This document shows positions 1-6,203 of a stretch of DNA of 7,877 bases, piece after piece. A model generated the notes under the pieces. That model did not search any database. It was given only the letters and a program-made list of their open reading frames with translations, and was not told where the DNA came from. The stretch covers positions 1 to 7,877 of the forward strand of contig CAMHDG010000065.1 of NCBI GenBank assembly GCA_946183815.1, given 5' to 3'. The DNA is from an uncultured bacterium. GTDB taxonomy: Bacteria; Cyanobacteriota; Vampirovibrionia; Gastranaerophilales; Gastranaerophilaceae. Position numbers and translations under genes: made by a program. The number at the start of each line of letters is the position of its first letter. The stretch's first letter is position 1.

Positions 1-1
1 A

Positions 2-124
2 GTTACTATGTGGGCAGTACGTGCTGCTGTAACAGGCAGAACTCGTGGCGCTGATATGGTAGGTATTTTAGAGGTTATCGGTAAAGATAAAACTCTTAAC
101 AGAGCAAAAAAGGCTTTAAAATAA
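2..124 (+). CDS. gltX: Glutamyl-tRNA synthetase, C-terminal end (partial)
   Basis: Only the last 40 codons are present; the gene enters from the left edge in frame 2 and stops with TAA at 122-124. The peptide contains MWAVRAAVTGRTRGADM followed by a GILEVIGKDKTLNRAKKAL helix. This matches the end of the anticodon-binding domain of bacterial glutamyl-tRNA synthetases, where an 'R-x-A-x-TG-R' strand is followed by a 'LELLGKERVLxR' helix. The enzyme charges tRNA-Glu with glutamate in the cytoplasm; in organisms lacking GlnRS it also mischarges tRNA-Gln for later amidation. Which of these applies cannot be told from this fragment. A strong intrinsic terminator follows 40 bp downstream, so the gene ends its transcript here. 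The assignment rests on a short C-terminal stretch recognised by eye. Confidence 0.75.
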   Translation, partial: VTMWAVRAAVTGRTRGADMVGILEVIGKDKTLNRAKKALK

Positions 125-163
125 TTCCTTTGGAAGATTACTTGTTATATATATGTAAATACT

Positions 164-199
164 AAAAGAGAAAGAGGCTGTAAGCCTCTTTCTCTTTTT
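164..199 (+). terminator. Intrinsic terminator after gltX
   Basis: A perfect 16-bp stem (164-179 with 183-198) closes on a 3-nt loop, GTA. The A-rich 5' arm and T-rich 3' arm allow it to act in both directions, and the T run continues to 199. It separates gltX from the small gene at 318. Confidence 0.9.
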
Positions 200-317
200 A
201 TATATATGAGATATTTTTTTTTGTAAAGAAATGTAACAATACAAATCAAAATCCTAAAGTTCATGAAAAACTTGCCGTAATAAAAAGTATCAGAGAAAAT
301 TTATAGGAGATTTTAAA

Positions 318-644
318 ATGGAACTTAACAAACTGAACTTAATCGCAAACGCAGCAGCATTAAATAAGACACAAGGAAAAGAAGAAACTAAAAAAGAAGC
401 AGAAACTCAACCGGAAGTTAGAGATAATAAACCGGCTGAAAAACAATGTTCAGCAGATGCAGTATTCGCATTTATGGCTGGCAGCGCAGTAGATTTCAAA
501 GCAAAAGTTGCTAAAGCAGGTAAAGCAGATGGTCAAGAAGACAGAATCGCAGGCTTTATGGCTGACTTTGAAGAAGCATTTGAAGCAGCAAAAGAACTGG
601 GTTTATCTGACGAGGCAGCATTTAAAGTCCTCGAAAGAATGTAG
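318..644 (+). CDS. Small hypothetical protein, 108 residues
   Basis: I do not recognise a named family. The ATG at 318 has a good ribosome binding site, AGGAGA at 305-310 with 7-nt spacing, so the start is well supported. Residues 1-18 (MELNKLNLIANAAALNKT) are followed by a Lys/Glu-rich low-complexity stretch at about 19-43. From about residue 44 to the end there is an Ala/Lys-rich, probably helical region with one cysteine (Cys44). The C-terminus MADFEEAFEAAKELGLSDEA looks like two amphipathic helices. No signal peptide or membrane segment is visible. The gene is monocistronic, flanked by terminators on both sides. No clear sigma-70 promoter could be chosen in 200-304. The codon bias toward GCA, AAA and GAA and the strong RBS suggest a real, possibly well-expressed gene. 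Similar Ala/Lys-rich small proteins may be a lineage-specific family; this is a guess. Confidence 0.75.
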   Translation: MELNKLNLIANAAALNKTQGKEETKKEAETQPEVRDNKPAEKQCSADAVFAFMAGSAVDFKAKVAKAGKADGQEDRIAGFMADFEEAFEAAKELGLSDEAAFKVLERM

Positions 645-673
645 AGCGAGTATCAATAAATACTAAAAATATT

Positions 674-706
674 AAGCACCGAAGTGAAGTCGGTGCTTTA
701 TTTTTT
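674..706 (+). terminator. Intrinsic terminator after the 108-residue gene
   Basis: A 9-bp stem (674-682 with 690-698, AAGCACCGA/TCGGTGCTT) encloses a 7-nt loop and is followed by TATTTTTT. It lies 29 bp after the stop codon of the small gene. Confidence 0.88.
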
Positions 707-749
707 GTAAATTTTTTCTGTTTATGTAGTTGTGTTTATAGAGTTTAAG

Positions 750-755
750 TATAAT
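750..755 (+). promoter_or_regulatory. Candidate -10 box upstream of the asmA-like gene
   Basis: A perfect TATAAT lies 66 bp before the ATG at 821. The best -35-like hexamer, TTGTGT at 730-735, is only 14 nt away, shorter than the usual 16-18, so the -35 assignment is doubtful. A TATAAG at 771-776 is an alternative. A promoter is expected here because a terminator ends at 706. Confidence 0.4.
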
Positions 756-820
756 TTGGTGTAGAATGGTTATAAGATATTTAACTATCGAAGAATCTAT
801 AAAAGACAGGGGAGTTTTAT

Positions 821-3800
821 ATGAGTAAAGGGTGGAAAATTTTTGCTTATACCTTATCAGGTATATTGTTAATTATATATGTGGCATTTTTGTTTGTTTT
901 GCCGAAGATGATTGACGTGGGCGAGTATGTTCCAATGTTAAAAGATATTGTAAAAGAGCAGGCAAATCTTAATTTGGAGATTAAAAATCCAAAATTTATT
1001 ACAACCCCTTTACTTGAAGCAGGGATAAAAACTGACGGAATTAAAGTTACTCTGCCTGATGGCTCGTCTGTTCTTGACTCTGACGGGCTTAAGGTTAAAT
1101 TATTTTTGCCATCTGTTTCTTTGTTGACTGTTAAGGTTTCCTGTTTAGAACTTAATAATCCTAAAATCACCCTTGATACAAATGAGAAGGCTACTCAATA
1201 TAAACTCATGCAGGAAATTGAGAAGATGCTTGACCGATTGAATAAACAAAAAAATGCACAACCGGAAGAAGAAAAAGGCTGGTTTAACCCTGAGTGGATA
1301 AGAATAAAAGTTCCTAATGTGATAGTTCGGAATTATAATGTCAGGGTTAATGATTTGAAAACAAAACACAGTTTGACCTTAAAAGGTGATGAATTAAAAC
1401 TTGCTTACTTTAATGGTAAAAAAGCAAAACTCAAAACTTATGCTTATTTAATGAGTGATGATAAAGAAAATATCACTGCTAATCTAAAAATAGATACTTT
1501 TTTGCCTGAACATCAAAAGGAACAATTAGATCCTGATGATGATAAGGCACAAAAAATTGAGATACCTTTTGTAAATATAGTTAAAATATACCAACACTAT
1601 GACTTAAAGGCACATATTAATTCAAAGATTAAAGTAAGACAAAAAAGAGATAAGACAATAAAAGCCCGTGGTTCTTTTGACGTAGATGGTTTAACATTAA
1701 AACTTGCAAAGTATCAGTTGCCAAATTGTTATTTTCACTCAAAATTCAGTGGCACAACTGCTGATGTTGATACCAATTTTTATGTGACCCCTGATGAGAA
1801 GGCATCTCTTTTAGGTAAAATCAATTATGCAAAGCCAGCAATAGATTTGGCGATAAAGAGTGATAAAATTCATTTTAATAATTTAATCGTGTTTTCAAAA
1901 GCCATACTTGATAGTTTCGGGATAAGAAATGATTTTCAGAATTTAAGAGGAAATGGTTATATTGAAGCAAATGCAAATATAAAAACTAATTTTAAAAAAC
2001 TCAAATCAGACGGTAAAATTATCATAAGAGATGGTGCTCTGATAAATAATAAAATCGGGCTTCTTATAACGGGTACTAACGCTGATTTTATATTTGATGA
2101 TAATATTTTTAATATTATGAATACCCGTACACTTGTTGCAGGAAAATCTTTGACTGTGAACGGAAGTATTGATGATAAGGCAAAAGCAGATTTGCAGGCT
2201 AAAACCACAGGGATGCCTATTGTTGGTTTGTATAATGCGTTTGCTCCATCGGATTTGAAGAAAAATATTAATATGAAATCAGGTAATATTACCCTTGATG
2301 CAAAAATACACGGAAAATTACAGAAATCACTATCTTCTGTAAAATTTAAGTTGGCAGATTTGGGGATAGCAACTCGTGATAATTCTGTTAACATAAATAA
2401 CGGGGAATTGAGTTTAACTGTACTTTACGACTTGGCAGAAAATATACTTAAAGGTAATCTTACGAATAAAGGGTTTGCTTTGCTATTGCCACCAACTAAA
2501 TCAATGATAAAAGACGGAGTTTTGTCTGTTGATTTTTCAAATGATTTGATAAGACTTAACCCGACAACTCTTTCTATTAACAATGCATCTTCAATTAAGG
2601 TTGACGGAACGGTAAGTGATTATCAAAAAGCACCTGTTCTAAATGTAAAGGGTAGTGGTTCACTTTTGGCAACTGATTTGAGAAAATTTGGTGGTAATGC
2701 CGCAATTCCTTATGTGGATGCGAGAGGTGCTTTGCCTTTGAAATTTTCACTTACGGGGAATGATAAAAAACAATTCTTTATTGCTCAAATTTTGTCAAAT
2801 GCAGGCAGTTATATTACGCCTGTTCATTTTAAAGATTTGAGAGGGAAACAGTGTATAACGCAGTTAAAACTGGCTTATAAGGGAGACAGATTAAATCTGA
2901 AAGATACAGGAATATTTATTACGCATAATCCATTCAGTGATGATTACAATACAAACATGTCAGGTGCAGAGCCGGTATTTAAGGCTCATGGTACATTGGC
3001 AAAACTTGATACAATAGAACCTCGTATAAATTTATTCAAATTTGATATTCATAAATCATTAGAGGGTACAATTTATGCAATAAAGCGCTCAAGGTTTACG
3101 TTAGATGGCGGAATATTAACAGTTGGCAGACTTGATAAGCCGTTTAGTCATGGTCATCTGACTGTTAAGAATTTAACACTGCCTACTCTATTAACAAATG
3201 TTCAGCAGGCTGGAGTCGATTTTAATGCTTATTCAATGAGGTTATATGCTGACAATATTGATTTAAACGGTTCGGATCTGAAGGTAGAAACTCATTCTGA
3301 TTATGAATTTTCTCCTGTTACAAGATTATACAGGTTAGATGTTTTGTCTGATAACTTTGATTTGGATAAAGTGATGAAGGTATCAGAACTTGCTGCTAAA
3401 AATCTTCCGTCTGCACCTGCATCTTCTACGAAGCCGTCAGCATCAAGAGAAGAAATTATTCCGTTAGAGGTTTCGGGAAGATTTTTGCTTAAGCATATAA
3501 AAACGGGGAATATAAATCTTACAAATACAAGAGGAAGAATTGCACTTGTGAGGAATGTATTGACTATCAGACCTATGATGACTAACTGTTTTAAAGGCGT
3601 AGTCAGAGGCAGAATAAGTACAAATATTGTGAATGGTGAAATAGATATGGACTTGCATGGTCACAACTTGGATGTTGAGCAGGCGCTTGCTGATGCTGCT
3701 AACACGAAAGATGCAATATCAGGTAATGCCTCATTTGGAATGAAAGCGAGTTTAAAGGGTTCAAGTTATGAAGAGCAGATGAAATCGCTTAAAGGAAGTG

Positions 3801-4528
3801 TTCATTTTAAAATAATCAATGGCGGATACGGGCCTATTGGTAAGATAGAAAATCTTATTTTGGCAGAAAATATCCGAAATTCTCAATTCTTTCAGACAGC
3901 GTTGGGCGGAATTGTTAACAAATTGACGACTATTGATTCGGCACACTTTACGGAATTGAGAGGGTTGATTAAGTTTAATAATGGTAAGGCAATATTAACT
4001 CCTATTACTTCCCAGGGAAATGTAATGTGTTTGCATATTGCAGGTGATTACGATTTGCTTAAAAATGAGGCTGACATGAAGGTAAGAGGCAGAATGGGTT
4101 CATTCTTGTCAGATATGCTGGGGCCTATTGCAATGTTGAACCCTATTAATCTTGTGAAGGCTACCCCGGGAATAAATGTTGTTATGGCAAAAGCCTTTTC
4201 GTTGTTTACAGTTTCAATCAGCCCGCAAGAGATGAAGGCAATACCTCATTTTGCAAATAAATCAGTATCTGATGCAACTGCTACAAAATTCCAGATTGTA
4301 TTAAAAGGTGATGCAGCAAAACCTTTGTCTATGATAAAATCATTTAAGTGGTTAGCAACACCGGCTGAGTTTGAAAAAGCGCAAAATTTTGCAGATAATA
4401 TGCCGGAAGAGTACTTGCTTGCTGACCCTACTACTCCGGAGGCACAGGCAGCGGCAGCAGCAAAGGCAAAAGAGGATGCTAAATTGATAAACCGTTTAAA
4501 ACGTAAATTGGGGGTAAAACAGGGATAA
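821..4528 (+). CDS. AsmA-like membrane-anchored envelope protein, 1235 residues
   Basis: The start has AGGGGAG at 808-814, 6 nt before the ATG. Residues 6-28 form a single N-terminal membrane anchor (IFAYTLSGILLIIYVAFLFV), and the rest would lie in the periplasm. The next section (about 29-110) has the AsmA N-terminal pattern of a helix then 'LNLEIKNPKFITTPLLEAGI', followed by many short amphipathic beta strands, the repeating groove architecture known for AsmA/TamB/YhdP proteins. A charged linker lies near 140-153 and a Ser/Ala/Pro linker near 863-876. The AsmA-like C-terminal section starts near 878 (IPLEVSGRFLLKHIKTGNIN, later SLKGSVHFKIINGGYGPIGK near 988-1010). The tail has a poly-Ala/Lys stretch and a basic end, KLINRLKRKLGVKQG. 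Family members are thought to help move phospholipid between inner and outer membranes; the exact role here is inferred. The stop overlaps the next ATG. Which AsmA subfamily it belongs to is not resolved. Confidence 0.85.
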   Translation: MSKGWKIFAYTLSGILLIIYVAFLFVLPKMIDVGEYVPMLKDIVKEQANLNLEIKNPKFITTPLLEAGIKTDGIKVTLPDGSSVLDSDGLKVKLFLPSVSLLTVKVSCLELNNPKITLDTNEKATQYKLMQEIEKMLDRLNKQKNAQPEEEKGWFNPEWIRIKVPNVIVRNYNVRVNDLKTKHSLTLKGDELKLAYFNGKKAKLKTYAYLMSDDKENITANLKIDTFLPEHQKEQLDPDDDKAQKIEIPFVNIVKIYQHYDLKAHINSKIKVRQKRDKTIKARGSFDVDGLTLKLAKYQLPNCYFHSKFSGTTADVDTNFYVTPDEKASLLGKINYAKPAIDLAIKSDKIHFNNLIVFSKAILDSFGIRNDFQNLRGNGYIEANANIKTNFKKLKSDGKIIIRDGALINNKIGLLITGTNADFIFDDNIFNIMNTRTLVAGKSLTVNGSIDDKAKADLQAKTTGMPIVGLYNAFAPSDLKKNINMKSGNITLDAKIHGKLQKSLSSVKFKLADLGIATRDNSVNINNGELSLTVLYDLAENILKGNLTNKGFALLLPPTKSMIKDGVLSVDFSNDLIRLNPTTLSINNASSIKVDGTVSDYQKAPVLNVKGSGSLLATDLRKFGGNAAIPYVDARGALPLKFSLTGNDKKQFFIAQILSNAGSYITPVHFKDLRGKQCITQLKLAYKGDRLNLKDTGIFITHNPFSDDYNTNMSGAEPVFKAHGTLAKLDTIEPRINLFKFDIHKSLEGTIYAIKRSRFTLDGGILTVGRLDKPFSHGHLTVKNLTLPTLLTNVQQAGVDFNAYSMRLYADNIDLNGSDLKVETHSDYEFSPVTRLYRLDVLSDNFDLDKVMKVSELAAKNLPSAPASSTKPSASREEIIPLEVSGRFLLKHIKTGNINLTNTRGRIALVRNVLTIRPMMTNCFKGVVRGRISTNIVNGEIDMDLHGHNLDVEQALADAANTKDAISGNASFGMKASLKGSSYEEQMKSLKGSVHFKIINGGYGPIGKIENLILAENIRNSQFFQTALGGIVNKLTTIDSAHFTELRGLIKFNNGKAILTPITSQGNVMCLHIAGDYDLLKNEADMKVRGRMGSFLSDMLGPIAMLNPINLVKATPGINVVMAKAFSLFTVSISPQEMKAIPHFANKSVSDATATKFQIVLKGDAAKPLSMIKSFKWLATPAEFEKAQNFADNMPEEYLLADPTTPEAQAAAAAKAKEDAKLINRLKRKLGVKQG

Positions 4529-5442
4529 TGCTTGTTCAACATATTCGTGACGGATTAATCGAAGAAGAACACGATGGTTATGTAATGACAATGACTGTGG
4601 GCAATGAGCCTGATTATCCTTATTATTTACGTTCTTGTGCAAAACCTTTGCAGGCAAGTTTGATGATAGATTACGGTTTGGATAAAAAGTATGATTTATC
4701 ATTAGATGAAATTGCTCTTTGTTGTGCTTCGCATGCGGGTGAGAGGTGTCATACGGACATTGCTCAAAGGTTATTGAATAAGTTTGGGCTTGAGTATGAT
4801 TGGTTAAAGTGTGGAATTCATAGACCGTTATCGCGAACCAGACAGGATGAGATGTTGATTACAGGGGAGAGCGTAAATTATTTTCATAATAATTGTGTTG
4901 GTAAACATATTTTATTTTTGGCTTTATGCAAGGAAAACGGCTGGGATATCGGAACTTATGATAGTATAGAGAATCCTCTTCAAAAAGAGGTGAAGAAGAA
5001 GATTTATGATTTATGTGAAGTGGGTGTTGATTATCCTGTGACAAAAGACGGGTGTGGTGTGCCTATACATTCAATGCCTTTGAGGAATATATTGAAGGGG
5101 TTTATTAATTTGTTTTGTGATGAAAAGTATGCAAGGATAAAAAATGCGTATCTTGAAAACCCGTATATAATAGGCGGTGAGGACAGGTTAGATACGGAGA
5201 TTATGCAAAACTCGAAGGGTCTTGTTGCAAAAGTTGGGGCTGGCGGGTTGTGTGTTGTGGTAAATATTGAAAAAAGAGATGGGGTTGTTGTAAAAATAAA
5301 CGACTGTAATATGGATACAAGAAGGCTTGTTGTTTTTGAGATGTTGAACAGGCTCGGATGGTCTGATTTTGAGTGTGACAAACGAATAAAAACATTGCAC
5401 GGTGATGTAGTAGGAGAGATAAAAATAAACTTACCATGCTAA
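4528..5442 (+). CDS. Asparaginase II-family (R. etli type) amidohydrolase
   Basis: This 304-residue protein matches the asparaginase II family (Pfam Asparaginase_II), cytoplasmic enzymes unrelated to E. coli AnsA/AnsB that hydrolyse L-asparagine to aspartate and ammonia. The family motifs appear in order: RSCAKPLQA (Ser36, Lys39), CCASHAGERCH (Ser68), HNNCVGKH (Cys123, Lys126), KDGCGVP (Asp174, Cys176), GGEDRLDTEIM near 216-226, and VAKVGAGG (Lys235). Their spacing fits the serine/lysine dyads and the Cys/Lys/Cys metal site described for the R. etli enzyme, so catalytic residues look intact. The usual GAEG near the end reads GAGG, a possible difference near the active site. The start overlaps the AsmA stop (TAATG), with only a weak AGGG just upstream, implying translational coupling. 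The protein starts where family members normally start, so it appears full length. Substrate specificity is not provable from sequence. Confidence 0.88.
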   Translation: MLVQHIRDGLIEEEHDGYVMTMTVGNEPDYPYYLRSCAKPLQASLMIDYGLDKKYDLSLDEIALCCASHAGERCHTDIAQRLLNKFGLEYDWLKCGIHRPLSRTRQDEMLITGESVNYFHNNCVGKHILFLALCKENGWDIGTYDSIENPLQKEVKKKIYDLCEVGVDYPVTKDGCGVPIHSMPLRNILKGFINLFCDEKYARIKNAYLENPYIIGGEDRLDTEIMQNSKGLVAKVGAGGLCVVVNIEKRDGVVVKINDCNMDTRRLVVFEMLNRLGWSDFECDKRIKTLHGDVVGEIKINLPC

Positions 5443-5459
5443 AAAAAGCAAAAAACCCC

Positions 5460-5487
5460 TTTACAAAAAAAAATTATTTGTTAATAT
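5460..5487 (+). promoter_or_regulatory. Candidate promoter for the tRNA pair
   Basis: TTTACA at 5460-5465 and TAATAT at 5482-5487 are separated by 16 nt, placing initiation roughly 10 nt before the tRNA-Asn gene. The surrounding A/T tracts make chance matches likely. No terminator is visible after the asparaginase stop at 5442, so read-through from the upstream operon is also possible. Confidence 0.4.
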
Positions 5488-5503
5488 ATAAGTATAGAAA
5501 TAT

Positions 5504-5575
5504 TCCTCAGTAGCTCAATGGTGGAGCAACCGGCTGTTAACCGGTAGGTTGTTGGTTCGAGCCCAACCTGGGGAG
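5504..5575 (+). tRNA. tRNA-Asn (anticodon GTT)
   Basis: A 72-nt complete cloverleaf. The acceptor stem is 5504-5510 with 5568-5574 (TCCTCAG/CTGGGGA, one T-G wobble) and the discriminator is G5575. The anticodon stem is 5529-5533 with 5541-5545 (ACCGG/CCGGT), and the loop CTGTTAA carries GTT at 5536-5538. The T arm is GTTGG-TTCGAGC-CCAAC with a 5-nt variable loop. CCA is not encoded; a run of ten T follows, so CCA must be added after transcription. It reads AAC/AAU codons. Confidence 0.96.
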
Positions 5576-5591
5576 TTTTTTTTTTAGATGT

Positions 5592-5662
5592 TCCCGGATC
5601 GTCTAGCGGCAGGACTGAAGATTCTGGCTCTTCCAACAGTGGTTCGAATCCATTTCCGGGAG
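5592..5662 (+). tRNA. tRNA-Gln (anticodon CTG)
   Basis: A 71-nt complete cloverleaf. The acceptor stem is 5592-5598 with 5655-5661 (TCCCGGA/TCCGGGA) and the discriminator is G5662. The D arm runs 5601-5615. The anticodon stem is 5617-5621 with 5629-5633 (GAAGA/TCTTC), and the loop TTCTGGC gives CTG at 5624-5626. The T stem is 5638-5642 with 5650-5654 around TTCGAAT, with a 4-nt variable loop. A weak U1-A72 pair and G73 suit glutamine identity. CCA is not encoded. It reads only CAG, so a separate TTG-anticodon tRNA is expected elsewhere. It lies 16 bp after tRNA-Asn and is probably co-transcribed with it. Confidence 0.93.
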
Positions 5663-5700
5663 AATAAAAGAAGGCAAGAAACATCTTGCCTTCTTTTATT
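5663..5700 (+). terminator. Terminator after the tRNA pair
   Basis: A perfect 16-bp stem (5663-5678 with 5685-5700) encloses a 6-nt loop, AAACAT. The GC core GGCAAG/CTTGCC is flanked by an A-rich 5' arm and a T-rich 3' arm, so it can also stop minus-strand transcripts arriving from the DUF4186 gene. Confidence 0.9.
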
Positions 5701-5746
5701 GTAGATTGTTAGAGAGATATAAATAGAAAGTTAAAATTAAACAAGT

Positions 5747-5845
5747 CGGACAACCAAATTAAGCAAGTTCGGTTTTGTGGAAATTAAGTCGGAAATTGTT
5801 TAAATTTGTCTGTAAGACATTTCAAATTAAGCAGATAATTTGTTC
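5747..5845. repeat. Imperfect direct repeat, left copy (about 99 bp)
   Basis: This stretch aligns without gaps to 7367-7465 at a constant offset of 1620 bp. By hand count about 75 of 99 positions match. The best block is 5811-5841, where 30 of 31 bases agree; the weakest is 5761-5782. A small hairpin around GTCT-GTA-AGAC (5808-5818) lies inside a longer A/T-rich imperfect inverted repeat. The copy begins 3 bp beyond the DUF4186 stop codon (minus strand) and covers most of the gap to the tRNA terminator. The motif AAGTCGGA also occurs twice in and next to this copy, at 5744-5751 and 5787-5794. Confidence 0.8.
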
Positions 5846-5848
5846 ATT

Positions 5849-6190
5849 TTATGAAATTTGTCTCTTAATCCATTCCATTATTATTGAAACAAGATACTCT
5901 TGCTCGGATTTGGTTAGTTCCCTGTGTTGAGGGAATTTGTGCCATTTTTCAATACACCCACGACAGCAAGTAGCAGTTGCGTGTTGGGCGATAAAAACAG
6001 GATGTCCTCTCATTGGAGTTTGTTTGCCATCGTTAACAGGTTCTGCCGGTGCAACTCTATCCCGAATAAAATCACAGGCATGAGAATAGATTGTATCAAG
6101 TCCTTTATCATTGATATATTCAAGCTCTTTTGCTCGGAGTATAAATCTGCTCCTGAATTTTGATTTTGTTAGTCTGTCTAAAATATCCAT
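5849..6190 (-). CDS. DUF4186 family protein, 113 residues
   Basis: The whole protein fits the uncharacterised DUF4186 family (Pfam), which is about this length. Recognisable family segments are the N-terminal SKFRSRF (10-16), GLDTIYSHACDFIRDR (30-45), APAEPVNDGKQTPMRGHPVF (47-66), QHATATCCRGCIEKWH (69-84) and the C-terminal helix ending EWIKRQIS. Conserved His37, His63, His70, Cys75, Cys76, Cys79 and His84 suggest a metal or cofactor site; this is inference, and the biochemical function is unknown. The start matches the family N-terminus, but no good Shine-Dalgarno sequence is near it; the nearest GGAG is inside the upstream gene. Only 13 bp separate it from that gene's stop, so it is probably translated by coupling from the same mRNA. 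Its base composition is visibly richer in G+C than the nuclease-like gene beside it. Confidence 0.9.
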   Translation of the reverse strand: MDILDRLTKSKFRSRFILRAKELEYINDKGLDTIYSHACDFIRDRVAPAEPVNDGKQTPMRGHPVFIAQHATATCCRGCIEKWHKFPQHRELTKSEQEYLVSIIMEWIKRQIS

Positions 6191-6203
6191 AAGTATATGT
6201 GTT

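Noticed and set aside
221..300. Promoter for the 108-residue gene
   Set aside because: TTGTAA at 221-226 and TTGCCG at 272-277 lack a good -10 box at proper spacing, so none was annotated.
847..2394. Several minus-strand frames of 74-145 codons under the asmA-like gene
   Set aside because: They lie opposite a continuous, motif-supported plus-strand gene, have no RBS-supported family match, and are shadows.
5031..5437. Overlapping minus-strand frames opposite the asparaginase
   Set aside because: Three mutually overlapping low-complexity frames (Ser/Thr/Pro/His-rich) antisense to a gene with intact family motifs.
5481..5684. 67-codon minus-strand reading frame with a GLEPTTYRLTAGCSTIELLR-like peptide
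   Set aside because: It is the antisense of the two tRNA genes. This peptide type is a well-known false protein prediction over tRNAs.
5924..6163. Plus-strand 79-codon frame opposite DUF4186
   Set aside because: The minus strand encodes a near-complete family match, so this frame is a shadow.
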